Source: Jackrogersella multiformis (Eukaryota > Ascomycota > Sordariomycetes > Xylariales > Hypoxylaceae). Taken from it: DNA of 64,000 bases. Position numbers and translations under genes: made by a program. The notes under the pieces are model-generated. The model ran no database searches, was not told where the DNA came from, and saw only the letters and a program-made list of their open reading frames with translations. Shown here one piece after another: positions 34,865 through 47,004 of this stretch (position 1 is the first letter of the stretch; the number at the start of each line of letters is the position of its first letter). The stretch is taken from the NCBI GenBank assembly GCA_902806575.1, contig CADCXD010000018.1, positions 1,054,001-1,118,000 of the forward strand, given 5' to 3'.

Positions 34865-36000
34865 TCAACCGTCTACGAATGCCTCACTCTTGGCCTTCAG
34901 CGTGCTCTCGTCGGCAGATCCGTCTTTGTTGGTTGAAGGACGGTTTGCAATTAAGCGCTAAGATCAATTAGCATGCCTCGAATTTTAAGCCCCAGGTCCA
35001 ACGAGCAACATACTACTAAATTTCTGAGTAACACGGAGATCGTAACTTTTCCAACCGAAGGTACGTAGATCGATGCTCTCTCCTTGATGGCTGGGCCATC
35101 GAAGTTTCGATAGGAGGAGAAGTTGATACAAACAGTTCCGTCGCGGATGAGTTCCGTCGGCACCTTGTAGCTCTCTGATGGAACACCACCAATAATAACG
35201 TCGCTTATGGGTATACACTGTTCCAGGGCCCAGCCTTCCTTATCCTGGACTTGGTGTCGTGGCTGCTTGATGCCCTGACCGCGAGTAAAGAGCTGGACTC
35301 CTGTCAAGTCGACCGAATACACAGTGGCGCCGTCGTTGGCTAGCAGAGCGGCTAACGGCCGGCCGTTGACCTCGGAGCGGTTGATAACGGTGATGGTCCT
35401 TCCGAAGAGTCGGTTCCCGTAGGGCAGAATGGAGTTGTAGATTTGAAGATACTCCAAGATCTTGACCACAGCCAGCGGGGTACAAGGAAGAATTGACTTC
35501 TTCAGATTATGCGGAGGATCTAGGAACCTGATATTGTGATACATGTTGTAGATGTGTTTGTGACAGAGGCCCTCGACGTCCTTGGAGAGCGAGACGGTCT
35601 CCTGGACGTACCGGTCATGGGCCGGGTTGCCAGGAAAGATAGGATAGTAGACGATGATGCCATCGACTTTGCTGTCTTCATTGGCGCTCACGATCTCCTC
35701 TTCCAGATTCTCCTTTTCTACCTGGCGCAGGTCGAAGGTAAAGCCGCTAATTGCTCAGTAAGCGATAGATCCTCACATGTAAGTGGTTCTCTCTTACTTC
35801 TCTTCGCAGGTCTTCTTTGACCATTCAGCATACTTAATAGCTGCAGGGTCGTCATTGGCCAGAAATGCCACCAGAGTTGGTTGGTTCTCGGGGCTTTTCT
35901 GAATAGATTTCAGAGTGTCTTTCACTTCAGCAAGGAGACCCTTAGCAATGGTGTCTGCTAATATGACCTTGCAGGTCTTTGGTACGTCATGCGTAGCCAT
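34865..36000 (-). CDS. MTD1: Methylenetetrahydrofolate dehydrogenase (NAD+)
   Basis: Three exons (36000-35798, 35746-35017, 34957-34865) give 341 residues; yeast Mtd1 has 320. This fungal, cytosolic, single-activity enzyme oxidises 5,10-methylene-THF with NAD+, feeding one-carbon units to purines. VDGIIVYYPIFPG, FLDPPHNLKKSILPCTPLAVVKILEYL, the nucleotide-binding GRTITVINRSEVNGRPLAALLANDGA and the YVPSVGKVTISVLLRNL end are family hallmarks. The last intron (35016-34958, donor GTAGTA, branch GCTAATTGA) is needed to reach the expected RLIANRP C-terminus; reading through it gives an unrelated tail. It is divergent from MMS19 across 940 bases. Confidence 0.94.
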
Positions 36001-36943
36001 TGCTCGGTACCTAGAGATTAGACTGAATTGAGTTACCTGTTAGAATATCTACTTTAAATATGAATACTAAAAAGAGTATATGGAATATGAGATATTATAA
36101 GACATGATAAAACTCTAGGAAGTGCATTATTGAACCTAGGTTCTAGGTACCTAAGCGGTATATGTGAATACAGGCCGAGAATGTGCAATGCAGGTGCGAG
36201 TGAATTTTCGACGTACCTGCCCCACCACCAAGAGTGCCCCGCGATTTCGCGATTTATATGAAAAGAACGCAGCAGTGTGTACCTAGGTACGCTAACGTAA
36301 TCCGAGGAAAAAGTTTTCTCTGCTCTACAATGAGAAATATATCATGATAGAGGACGAGCTAAGGAAAAACAATATCTCGACTGGTTAATAAATGAATATA
36401 TACAATAATTGACGGGCCTCGACTTTATACACCCACGTCTATTATCGTTAAGGGGTTTTTTTTTTTTTCTTCTGTCCTCTTAAAACCCCACTGCGCTAGC
36501 GGAGGTGACTCGCAAAGTCCCTGAAATTTGGAAAAAATTAAAATAAGTAAAAAAAATTAACTGCCCCTCCTATTGCTTTTGTCACGGTCCCACCTAGATC
36601 GGTAATTGGAAGCACGGATCATCTTTGTGGCTACAGTGGGCGCTACCAGGTACGTACCACGTACCTTAACAGCCATTTCGTCATTTTGGGAAGGTACATT
36701 TACAGTGTAGTACCTACCTAGGTAGGTACTCACTAGCACTTACAGCATCGACGAAGTACAACCTACTAGGTACATGTACTACTTGACTCTTTTAATTTTC
36801 TACAACTATTTATAAGGTATTCAGCACTCGACGAGGCATATTTCGGAAGAAGGAAAACCTTAAGAGATCCCATTAAAAGGTAAGGGCGTTAGAAACGGTT
36901 TGTTCGACTCCGTCGAATAGAGTCGTCCTATCTAATCACGAAA
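36001..36943. other. Divergent promoter MTD1 / MMS19
   Basis: A 0.94 kb spacer with several TACCTAGGTA-type palindromes (about 36134, 36280, 36712-36730, 36760) and a T-run near 36455-36470. No gene is seen. Confidence 0.5.
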
Positions 36944-39900
36944 ATGGCGAACATCAAATTTGAGGATCTTGCCCTTCAGTATGTTCTCACGGATGAGAGT
37001 GACCGGGAACTGGAAATATCAGAGAAAGCGGCTGCAGGTGAGTTCACCCGCAACGCCACACGAATCACATATCATAATTGACATGCTAACATGTTTTTCT
37101 AGCAATTAAAGAATCTACGAATAGCCGAGTAGCCCTTGGCCAATGGGTCGCTTCTATAAACCGTTGGATTCAACCGGGTGATGATCCAAGCGATGATAAC
37201 TTCATTGCGCGAGCTAAAGCACTAGACTTTCTAGCTAGCACTCTAGGGGTCCTCAGAAAAGATGACGTCTCCTTAAAAAGTGACCAAGTCAAGCTCTTGG
37301 TCACTTTCTTCGGCTCACTCTTTTCAAGCGACCACCGAGCTGGCGTCACGGCTTCTGCAAAAGCATTAAGGCACCTAGTTAGCATGAAATCGTTCCAACC
37401 TACTCTGGGAGACGATATAATTGCAAACGTCTGTAAGCTAGGTGAAGACTTCAAGTTACAGACCCCGGTGACACGCTTGGAGCTCTACGAACTATTCCTA
37501 GAACTCCTCCAAGATCCTGCTGTAGCCAATGATCTCGAATGTCGTCATGGTAGTACGTCCGGGTTTATTACGAGTCTTATAGACCTATGCAGGAACGAGA
37601 GGGACCCACTCAATTTACTGAAGTGGTTTGCGATCCTGAAGATCTTCCTCCTGAATTTCTCACCTTCTGAGGATATCACATCAGAGGTGTTCAAGACCTT
37701 TTCGGCTTACTTCCCTATCTCTTTGCGAACATCGGCCACACCGTCAGGCATCACAGCTGATGATCTGAAGACCGCCGTGCGTTCGTGCTTCGCTGCTCAT
37801 TACCGTGTCGCCAGCCACGCTGTACCCTACCTCCTCAACAAGCTTGATCAAGGGGACGCAGTAACTGTTGCCGTCAAGGTCGACATCTTGCAGACGCTTG
37901 ATGCCTGCTTGGTACAATATGAGCATCCTAAGCAAAGTGTTGTCCCATTTGTCGATCAGGTATGGGGTTCGCTCAAATACGAAGTTCGGAATGGCGAGGT
38001 CCCGGATACCATCAAGGCCACCTTGAAAGTTATACGATCTCTAACTACCCGGCTCGACGATGATGAACTTCGATCGTTCTTGGCAAGTGCTTGGAGGGAT
38101 CTAGTTGAGGACTTATCCAATCCCACCTACACGGCTCAGGCTGGCCGACTGATAGTCGCATTCGCTGGAGCCGGTTTCCAGTCATTTGCAATCATCACTT
38201 CCCAGGCTCTACCTAATATCCAAGCTACACTTAGGCACACTCAATCCGCATCACATAAGCAGGAGCTTGTGACGCTACTAAATTCAATCCTCACTGTACG
38301 ATCACACCTTGTTGACACCTTGAAGGATGATGCGAATCTCGACGAGAGCTCTAGTCTGTTAAAAGATGAACTTTTTGGCGATGTCCTCTTTTCCGAAGTC
38401 TACTATCCCTTGTGGGATGAAAGTTCAGATGGCTCGGCAACCGTTGAACAGGTGGGATTACTCAAGAAGACAATGGAGGGACTCGCAGTCCTCGTTGGGC
38501 AGCACTCTAGTGATGCCGGTTCATCTCATCAATTATGCTCAGCTTCCACCTGTGCGAAGATTTTTGGCTGGCTGGCGAGACCGACCGTCATTTGCCCCTT
38601 AGAAGGAAGAGAGTTTAACGAAGCAATCACTAATAGTGATACTAGCCAAGACATCCGTGACGCTGCAGTCGCAGCATTGAAAGAAGCTGTGCTTCTATAT
38701 CCCCCTGCATTCCAGCTCTTACTGGAACAATACCTTTCGTCACTCACGACATCCTATTTGCAGCAACTCGCTTTGCATGACCTTCCTTTGGAGATCAAAC
38801 TTGTCGCCAGTACGCTGTGTGAAGTTGGCTGCTCGAATCTGCCAGGTAAACAACCATCACTGTCAAACCCAGTCTCCTTGATCAATATATTGCTACAGGG
38901 GCTGCTCTGGATGCTGTCTAAAGAAACATCGCCAAGATACTGGACGCCGTTTATCTGTTCCATTCACCTTTCTATTACACAGTCCTTGGAATCCCTGCCA
39001 AGCCAAGGATCCAACCCTTCTCAATCGAAATCACAGGGTATTACAAAGGAATGGTACACGCAATTTGTCAAAATTGTCGAGGATGCCGGAGCTCCGCGAC
39101 TTGATCTGAATAATGCAGGTAAATCTGACTCGGAGGCCTTGCTAAGAGGGCTGAGAGGGCTGGAGGACGAAGGGGCCAGTACTCGTCAGCAACTACTGGC
39201 ATACTCTCTCTTCGTTGTGAAGCAACTATATCGTCGCTTCACTACACTCCATTATCAATCTGACGGTAGCACCAACAACCAACCACATATAGTGCTTGGA
39301 AAGGACTTTGGTGCAAAACATGTTTCTACTGCTGATCAAGATATATGTGTTCACCAACTCGGCCTCCTAGCTGCGTCGGTAATCCGAGCGTTGAGCGAGG
39401 ACGAGCAGAGAGCACTAGGATTAGGCAAAGACGCATTTATCCTCTTTCAGAGTATTAATACGGATGGTGTTGATCCTCAAAGGGACTTACCTGCTGAAAT
39501 TGCTAGTATAAGCCCGCTAGACGATTTTCGTACGGCGCCATTGTCGATGGGTGTCCTGCAGGGTCTCTACCCCAGTGTGATGAGCCCAGCGGTAAGTGAT
39601 GACCTTTTTATTGGACTTTGGCAACGGCTAACAGTGTTGATAGCATCATGTTAATGCCCTGAAAAATCTCTGCTCTATCTTGACCCTCATCCCCTTGCCT
39701 TGTTTAGATACTACACGAGCTGCGCTAGACATTAGTTTCACGATATTGTCGAATAAGCTCCGTATTGAGGACAATGACAACAACAGAGAAAAACTACAAA
39801 TTCAACAAAATCTAATGGATACCCTAACCAAAATTTGGGCCAAAGGTTCAGGATCTGACCTGGAGGTATCCACCAGCATTTCCATATTCCGCAGCATCCT

Positions 39901-40660
39901 CCATTTCCTAGCTGGCGACGTGGCGCGATTCCGGAGTAGTCCTGCTGTTCAAAACTCATTACTCAAGATGGTATGCCATAAGGCACCATTAGAACCAACC
40001 ATGGGCCGAGAGCTAGCAAGGAGTTTCGAAGTACTTGTGAGCCCTAAGGAGTGTTTAGAGAAAGATAATCATGCAATTCAGAAAAGACTCAGCGGCGAGT
40101 GGTTGTACTTTCAAGCTGTCCAGCCCTTTTTGAACGACTGCTTCCCCAATTCTGGTTTGGACGAGGTGGCTACTGTCAATCGTGCTGTAGCCATATTCGC
40201 GATCCTGAAGCACCTGAAGTATGAGCAGTATTCCAGTGACATCGGGCAGATTGTACGGATCAGCATCCGCTCGCTATCTACCTTCGGGGCTGGAGTGGAA
40301 ATGGAGTCTTGTCTCAGCGTCTTGCTGCAGATCCTCGAGAAGGAACCGAATGCGCTTAAGGAGCATTTAGCTGGCCTGATATCGGGTATGACGGCGGTTT
40401 ACGAGACAGCGAGGAAGACACCTAAAGCTACAGAATCTACACGGGACCCTACGGCCAAGGCCGAAGGAAGAGGACGTGTCCTGTGCCGTAAGTTCGCGCT
40501 GAGATTCTTTCAGACGCTGCCCAGCTCGTACGAAGCCCAGTATCTAGTGCCTTACCGCCAACAGCTGCTACGTCCCCTGTCGGCAGCTAGCGGGGACTCG
40601 GTCAGGGAGATTCGACGCACGGCACTGGCAGCTAGGAAGGCTTGGGAAAGGCTTGCTTGA
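36944..40660 (+). CDS. MMS19: MMS19/MET18 cytosolic iron-sulfur targeting factor
   Basis: Three exons (36944-37037, 37103-39591, 39644-40660) give 1199 residues. MMS19 is a HEAT-repeat scaffold of the cytosolic iron-sulfur targeting complex that delivers clusters to DNA polymerases and helicases such as XPD, hence its repair and methionine phenotypes in yeast. The N-terminus carries the family patterns LDFLASTLGVL, VKLLVTFFGSLFSSDHR and the repeated charged helix pairs of HEAT units. ALKNLCSILTLIPLPCL, split by intron 2, and the C-terminal RKFALRFFQTLPSSYEAQYLVPYRQQLLRPL are equally diagnostic. Both junctions close in phase. It converges with SPC2, 360 bases apart. Confidence 0.93.
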
Positions 40661-41020
40661 AAAGGGGTTACTGAAGCATTGTGTTAAGATAGGCTAGGTG
40701 GTTAGGTCAGGCAAAATGGTATTCTGTCGGTATACTTCAGATATGAGGATTGGCTCTCTGGAGTGCTAGCTACTGAATCGGTAAACTACTATTATTGTTC
40801 AAAAGATCTGGGGGAAGCTTTCCAGAGATACCAATGCAGACATTCAGGGTTGTTTAGCATTGTAGACGGACCCCTTACAGGCCAGCATAGTAACATAATA
40901 AAAGTGAGCAAAAGCTACTCTCGAGCAAGAAATCAGAAAACGTGGTATCATTCATTGCATTTGTTATTATGTACTGCACGCGTGGACACACGCAACCTTG
41001 AGCCATCTACATCCCGCAAA
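40661..41020. other. Convergent 3' spacer MMS19 / SPC2
   Basis: 360 bases between facing stops. Nothing beyond expected 3' ends is seen. Confidence 0.5.
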
Positions 41021-41833
41021 CTACGCCTTTCTTCGCTTCGACTTGCCCGACGGCGTCGCCGGCTCGGCTCCGGTGGCGGCGGGCTGGGATGCCGCGATGG
41101 CGTCCAGGAGATCGGAATCCACGTTGCTGAAGTCGGCGGCGGAGGCCTGCGCTCGCTTCGGGTCGGCCGCGGCGATCACGGGCACAGAGGCGGCGAAGAG
41201 CGTCTGGAAGGGCTGCGCGACGAAGCGCCCCTGCGCGTCGAACCACTCGGTGAAGGAGCGCGAGAGCTCGATCGTCGAGCGCGGGCCGGAGGGAGGCGTG
41301 GTGGTGATCTTGAGGTTGTAGGTGGGGATGTTTTTTGTGGTCGAGGTCGCGATGGAGATCTGTGTGTGGGGGTTGTTAGCGGTGGAAGGTATACGTAGAA
41401 GAGATAGGCATAGATATACCTTCGTGCCGTCGGGCGCCGAGCCCTGGTACACGGTGCCCTTCTCGACGAAGCTGATCCAGTAGGTCAAGACCGCATTGAT
41501 GAGGGCGTACAGAGCCACGGCGCCGGCGGTGAGGTACTTGGTGGAGTCGAAGCCCAGCTTGTAGTCCCAGGCGAAGCAGGCGGCGGCCACGGCGAAGGCG
41601 CCGTACCCCAGGCCCAGGCGCGTGTCGACCAGCGAGTGGTCCTGCTGGAACTTCAGCGAGTTCAGGTAGTTCGGGATCGCGTCGTCGGAGGTATTCTTCA
41701 GGTCTGCCGGGTGTTAGCTTTTCGTTGCTAGGAGCTTGAGGATGGGGGCGGTTTTGGGGGAGAGGGAGGAGAGGAGAGGAGAGGAAGACTAACCCGCCAG
41801 GTTGTGGACGGAGATTCGTTCTTGGGACGCCAT
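41021..41833 (-). CDS. SPC2: Signal peptidase complex subunit 2 (SPC25)
   Basis: Three exons (41833-41794, 41703-41420, 41359-41021) give 220 residues. It is a non-catalytic ER membrane subunit of signal peptidase that links the complex to the Sec61 translocon. KNTSDDAIPNYLNSLKFQQDHSLVDTR matches the family N-domain in two parts. Two membrane spans follow (YGAFAVAAACFAWDY and LTAGAVALYALINAVLTYW), then WISFVEKGTVYQG and the cytosolic FTEWFDAQGRFV region. The tail KSKRRKA is basic. Donor GTTAGT in intron 1 and GTATAT in intron 2 are both in phase. Exons 2-3 are GC-rich. The gene faces away from EMC3. Confidence 0.93.
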
Positions 41834-42392
41834 CGTCGAGCTGGGTTTGGGGTACCTGGTGCACGAGGAAGAGAGGGTTTGTGTGAATTGCTTTCACATC
41901 GGGTAATAAAAAGCTGTCAATATGTAGGTAGGTACCTGGTATGAATGAATTAGAGGAATGATGCTGCTGGAGCTGGAGCTGGAGCTTAGGTGGCTTCAAT
42001 GTTCTTAGTGTTGTCAGATCTGTGAGGGTACGTCAGGTACCCGGGTACATTGGGAAGACCGTGGAGTGGACGTGGCTTTGAGAGTGGGGCGCTTTAATGT
42101 TCAGCCCTGTACCGAGCTACATAGGTACCTAGGTAGGGTGCAACGTCAATTGAGCTGCACCTGCCACCTCTAGGTAGTAGGTACCTAGGTATCAGGTAGG
42201 CACGCCTTTCTATCATCAGTCAGCAATTGTTTTTAGCTTCAACATCTTTCTATCTACCTAGATACATACCTACCTACCTCGAACAAGGTACATAGATTGG
42301 TGTCAATTTCTTACCCCCACACTACACATTGTAGTACGCCGGCGCTTTAGATAAAACTTCAAAGGGTGAAGCAGTTGAGCAAATACTTCGCA
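41834..42392. promoter_or_regulatory. Shared divergent promoter of SPC2 and EMC3
   Basis: A 559-base spacer separates the start codons of two ER membrane-protein biogenesis genes. It carries at least four palindromes of the TACCTAGGTA family (about 42049, 42120-42135, 42178-42200, 42250-42280). A shared regulatory role is inferred from the layout. Confidence 0.5.
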
Positions 42393-43362
42393 ATGGCTCA
42401 ATTACCGGCGCAGACGATCCATCGCGATCCTCAGCTCTTGTAAGTGTTGTCTGTCGACTTTGGCAGCACAAGAGCCGAGAGCCTTACTGACTCTGCTCGA
42501 TAGCTACTGGATCCTACTCCCGATTACTGTTGTGATGGTGCGCTTAACCTGTCCTTGGTATGTCTATAGTGTGAAGGTCATTTGCTTACTGAGGGATAGA
42601 TCTTAACGGGCGTGCTGCGATACTATGCTACTGTCCTCATGCAAACACCTCCTAAGAAACTCGACGACAAGGCTATAAGGGAGCAGCGGTCCCTAATGCA
42701 CGGTATTGCGGTGCGCAGCAACTTTCATGTCTTATCCGCACCGTCTTTCCGCGCGAGACGAGATTATCTCACCAATGCCTACGAATCCGGCGCCTTCCTG
42801 AAGGACCCCGAGCGACGCGGCCAACCTCCCCCTAACCCGATGACTGACCCCGGCGCCATGGATGGCATGATGGGCATGATGAAGAACAACATGGCTATGA
42901 TGATTCCCAATACTCTTATCATGAGCTGGATCAATGCCTTCTTCAGCGGTTTCGTCATCATCAAGCTGCCGTTCCCTATCACCATCAAGTTCAAGAGCAT
43001 GCTACAAGCTGGCGTCGCAACTAAGGAGATGGACCCCAGATGGATGTCGAGTATCAGTTGGTACTTCTTATGCTACTTCGGTCTACAGTTTGCCTTCAAC
43101 TTCTTGCTTGGCAACGAGAATGGTGGGTTCACACATAATATCTCCGCTCCGGCGTGTCCAATGAGCTGACCATACAATAGCTGCGAATCAGATGGCCCAG
43201 CAGATGGCGGGGATGGGAGGTCAGAATGCTCAAATGTTCGGGCCTGGTGTTGACCCCGATAAGCAGTTTAAAACGGAAGCAGAAAACCTTGCTGTAGTCG
43301 AGCATTACTCAGTTTTGGATAATGTAGAGGATCGATTGCTCGAGGGTATCAAGTCTAAGTAA
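42393..43362 (+). CDS. EMC3: ER membrane protein complex subunit 3
   Basis: Four exons (42393-42439, 42504-42537, 42600-43122, 43181-43362) give 261 residues, the family length. EMC3 is the Oxa1/YidC-like insertase subunit of the ER membrane complex and inserts tail-anchored and multi-spanning proteins. The first span (YWILLPITVVMILTGVLRYY) is rebuilt across two introns; the Met-rich loop GMMGMMKNNMAMMIPN and the spans WINAFFSGFVIIKLPFP and WYFLCYFGLQFAFNFLLG complete the three-span core. MQTPPKKLDDKAIREQR and the C-terminal AVVEHYSVLDNVEDRLL are strongly diagnostic. The stop lies only 97 bases from the facing RPC25 stop. Confidence 0.95.
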
Positions 43363-43459
43363 GAAGGCTAGGTAGCGAATCAGCAATACCCAAATACAAA
43401 TAGCTTCTCCGCCAAACGCCGTCCTGTGCAGTATTAGTTAATCAAATAGGCACCTATGA

Positions 43460-44344
43460 CTACCACCATAAACAAACTCCGAGTCCTTCTTTTATCATGG
43501 TTCCCTTGATGACATAAGGGGATAGCCTCTTTGCTCTGTCCACTGCCTCTTGCTCTGCGCTCTCGGGCGTCTGGTCTTGCCACGATTCGTCAACTACCTG
43601 GAAGCGGACCATCTCGTTCTTGTCGTACCACATTGGGTCGCTCTCAGGGTCAAACATCCACATCCATGCTTTTTCATCGTGGTTGCTAGAGCAGTTAGTT
43701 TACAGCGACAATGAATAATGCTTGTATAGATCCCGTGACACTTACTATTGTGTGTTTTCTGGTAGCTCCTTGTACTCGACGTAGATGTCTTCAAAGAAGT
43801 CGGTGCGAACTAGAGTTCTATTAGCGACTCTTCTTCCCCTTAATTTTCTTGGAAGGCTATATAGGGAACGTGGGAAGGACATACTACGAATCCCGTCCTT
43901 GTCCGCCATGCTGATCCTCCCGAATATAGTCTCGCCCTTGAAGGGTCTGAACACGATCAGGCGAAACTCGACTGTTGTCACCTATGAGTTAGTACTATAA
44001 TATAAGTTTTATCTTTATAATTAGACAAAAGAAATGGAATTGGAAGAAGATATACCATTGACATTAACCATGCCACTTCCATGACCGATAAGACCCTCTG
44101 AAGCCCATAGCAGGTCGTACATGCAGATGCAGAGGCCGATCTTCTGGATCACCCTGTTCGAGTACTTGGCATTGATGCTGTCCTCTATGGCGACATGACT
44201 TGGTTTCTCAAAATCGCTTGGTTTGATCTGGACCAGGTCGGATATCTTCGTCTGGATATCTTGTTAGCCATGAAGAGAGTTTAAGCTATATATAAATTTT
44301 ATTTATTTAATTTAACTTGGGATAGTACTAACCAAGATGAACAT
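43460..44344 (-). CDS. RPC25: RNA polymerase III subunit RPC25 (Rpb7-like)
   Basis: Five exons (44344-44333, 44251-44056, 43971-43888, 43809-43746, 43685-43460) give 193 residues; yeast Rpc25 has 212. It is the stalk subunit of Pol III, pairing with Rpc17 in initiation at tRNA and 5S genes. MFILTKISDLVQIKPSDF, INAKYSNRVIQKIGLCICMYDL, GHGSGMVNVNVEFRLIVFRP and GETIFGRISMADKDGI are family signatures, as is the C-terminal DPMWYDKNEMVRFQVVDESW. The first exon is only 12 bases (MFIL). Intron 3 (43887-43810) is 78 bases and open in frame, so its retention would add 26 residues. The C-terminus ends IKEGLGVCLWW. Confidence 0.93.
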
Positions 44345-45203
44345 CTTCGCGATGGTTACCTATGCTTGCTGCTGTTTTGAAAATCTCACTAGCCACCACC
44401 CATTTGTATGGCTTCACAGTTCACACCCCACTATCGTGGAAGCTAGGTACTTTTGTTAATTGCCCAGGTGAGAAATGGTATGTGGGGCCTAGCTTAGCTG
44501 CAGTGGTCCAGCTGCAAGCACCTGGGCACCTGCGCAAGTGCGGCTGATGGGCATCATAGATCTTCCGATGCCGAGACTAATATGTACCTAGGTACTATTG
44601 CGGATGAGTCACAACTCACTTTGAACTGGAACCTTATTTTAGTCCGCGCTAGCGCCGCGCTAAAACTCGGATCGCGTTTGCATAGCAGCATAGAAGAGAA
44701 ATTTGGCAGGGGTGCTTCCAAACCTCGAAAATAACGACACAACATAAACTTTCACATCTTTTACATCTTTTACATCCACATCCACACACACACGCCTCAC
44801 ATCATTTCATCATACTTCAACTCCAAACACCATATTTCCAAGGCCCGTCTCTGGATATATTCTTCCTTTTTTACCAACTTCCGTCACATCCATTTCCATC
44901 TCCATCTCCATCACAATTATTATTTTATTCCAACCAATATTGTCGCGTCTACCTTGAATTAAATCTCGGTAATCCAATCCAATAACCACTTCGGACAAGT
45001 TAGCAACGTCCGACGGGCGGTGAGCTTCCATTTACCTCTGCCTCTACCATTCGACTCTACTCCCTCGTCCATCCTCCAACACGTCACGTTTCTTCTGTTC
45101 ATTCTCGTTGTATGGATTCTAATATTTCGTCATCTAGTCTGTTTTTTTAATATCTTATCCTCCCACTGGTCTAGGCCCATCATTGCAACTGACACATTTC
45201 AAA
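44345..45203. other. Divergent promoter RPC25 / NUFIP-like gene
   Basis: A 0.86 kb spacer. It contains a CATCCACA microsatellite near 44775-44795 and a pyrimidine-rich leader to 45200. The short open frames have no support. Confidence 0.5.
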
Positions 45204-47004
45204 ATGAGCAACTATCCCTACGCACCCCCTCCGCCAGCGCCCTCGGCCGCCTCTCCGGGCCCCTATCCTCCTTATAGTCAAGGACCAGGATATGCTCACC
45301 CAACTCCTCGCGGCGGCCATGCCAGCACAGCGAGCAGTAGCAGAGGTCATGGTCATCACCAAGGCTCTGGTCGTGCTGAATATGGTTCGCCTTACTTTCA
45401 ACAAGACTACTCATCTCCTAGTGGTGGTCCCTACAACGCTTCTCAGCCGACGAGCTACTGGCAAGGACCACCGCCCTCGGCTCTCGGTCATTCTAACGGC
45501 TCGTCGTTGCCCCCCAGTTTCGCTCCTAGCTATGTACCTCAGGGCTTTCCTCCGCCGATTAACCAGACTTACCAACCTCCCTATCCCAGCCAGCCCTCCC
45601 GTCCTCCTTATGGCCCTCCATACGGTCAAGCACCTAATGAGTATGCGCAACCTCCGCAGCAGTGGAGTGACCAAGGCCAATCGTTCCCCCCTTATTCAAA
45701 CCGAGGCGGGCGAGGCGGGTATCCGAGTGATCGAGGTGGTCCTCTCCGTAATCCTTACCCTCCTGCACATCACCAACCAACTCCCATCCCACAGCCATCA
45801 TATGGGTATCCCCCGACCGCCACTCCATCCTTCTCTGGACCCCCTCAGCCTCATTATGGATCTAGTACGAGAGGTCATGGTCGTGGCGGCCATGCTCAGT
45901 CTAACAGGGGCGCCCATGGAATAGGCAATGACCGGGGCGATAAGTTTCGTCATCGCGATCAAAAGCCTCACCAATCTGTTAATTATCAGAAGTCTGATCC
46001 TGCTTCTGGAAAGAAGAAGAAGCGCAAGACCAATACGCTGGGACTGACTCCAGACGAGGAGGATTCCGATAAAGCCGAGGTCGTAGACGACGAAAAGCGT
46101 CTAGGGGAGTTATTTGGTACAGATGGGCCAGGGTAGGTCCTTTTTCCATCTATTGTATTTGTGGTTTGTACTGACTATTTCATTTTGCAGCATCCCTGAT
46201 GGTGACCTAGGAAAGTGGTTAGCAGCGCGGAAGGCCAATTTTCCAACCAAGTCGCGCATTGCACAGAAAGAGGTAGAGTTACTCTCGACACCAGCAATCA
46301 ACACCAGCGACGGCAAGGAGCCCTCTACCACCCAGGTTGATCCAGTTGAGAAAGAAGCTGATCGTCTTCGTAAACGACTCGCGAAACTTGATCGCAAGAT
46401 CGAAAAGCGCAAGCGGGCTCCCAATGACGAAGGCGACGACATGAGATCGGAGTCCTCATCGGATGAATCCGATGATGAGAGACCCGAAGCCTTGCCGACT
46501 GACAAGTCGGCCATGGGTTTCTTACCTCCTCCCCCGATTACAAGGGCTGATCCCTCGAACCACTGCAAGTACTACTCTACGGGAGGTATTTGCGGTAAGA
46601 AGGGCAAGTGCCGTTTTGTACACGATCCAGCGGTCCGCGAGGCTGCCTTACAAGAGAGAACAAGAAACGGAGGCCAAATGACCCTTAAGCAACGCCTCCT
46701 TCTCAATGACAAGGATCAAGACGACATGGAAGTTATCAAGACCATCGTGGATATGCGCTCTAACGGGCGCTTGCACGATCCTCAGAGCTCACGTCCCCAT
46801 GCCGACCAACAACTTAAGGAGAGAGTTGGTATTCCAGTTGTTTCTTCGCTGCCCACCACGGGTGGAGAGGCCAACCTGCCTCCCAATCCTTATGCGCACC
46901 TTAAGAATCGCAAGCCTAAGAAGCACAATGACTGGTCCTCCACTGGCCAGCACCAAGGGTGGAACCCCCCTGGCTACGGAGGCGCAGGCATGCCACCTAA
47001 GTAG
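45204..47004 (+). CDS. NUFIP1-type CCCH zinc-finger protein
   Basis: Two exons (45204-46132, 46191-47004) give 580 residues. The first half is Pro/Tyr/Gly/Gln-rich and disordered with RGG-like stretches. The intron falls inside the NUFIP1 signature (DLGKWLAARKANFPTKSRI), the segment that in human NUFIP1 and yeast Rsa1 supports box C/D snoRNP assembly. A charged coiled coil follows (EKEADRLRKRLAKLDRKIEK), then a single CCCH finger, C-x8-C-x5-C-x3-H, read as CKYYSTGGICGKKGKCRFVH. A role in snoRNP assembly is inferred from the motif; the zinc finger suggests RNA contact. The phase of the junction (GG|C, Gly) is clean. Confidence 0.87.
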
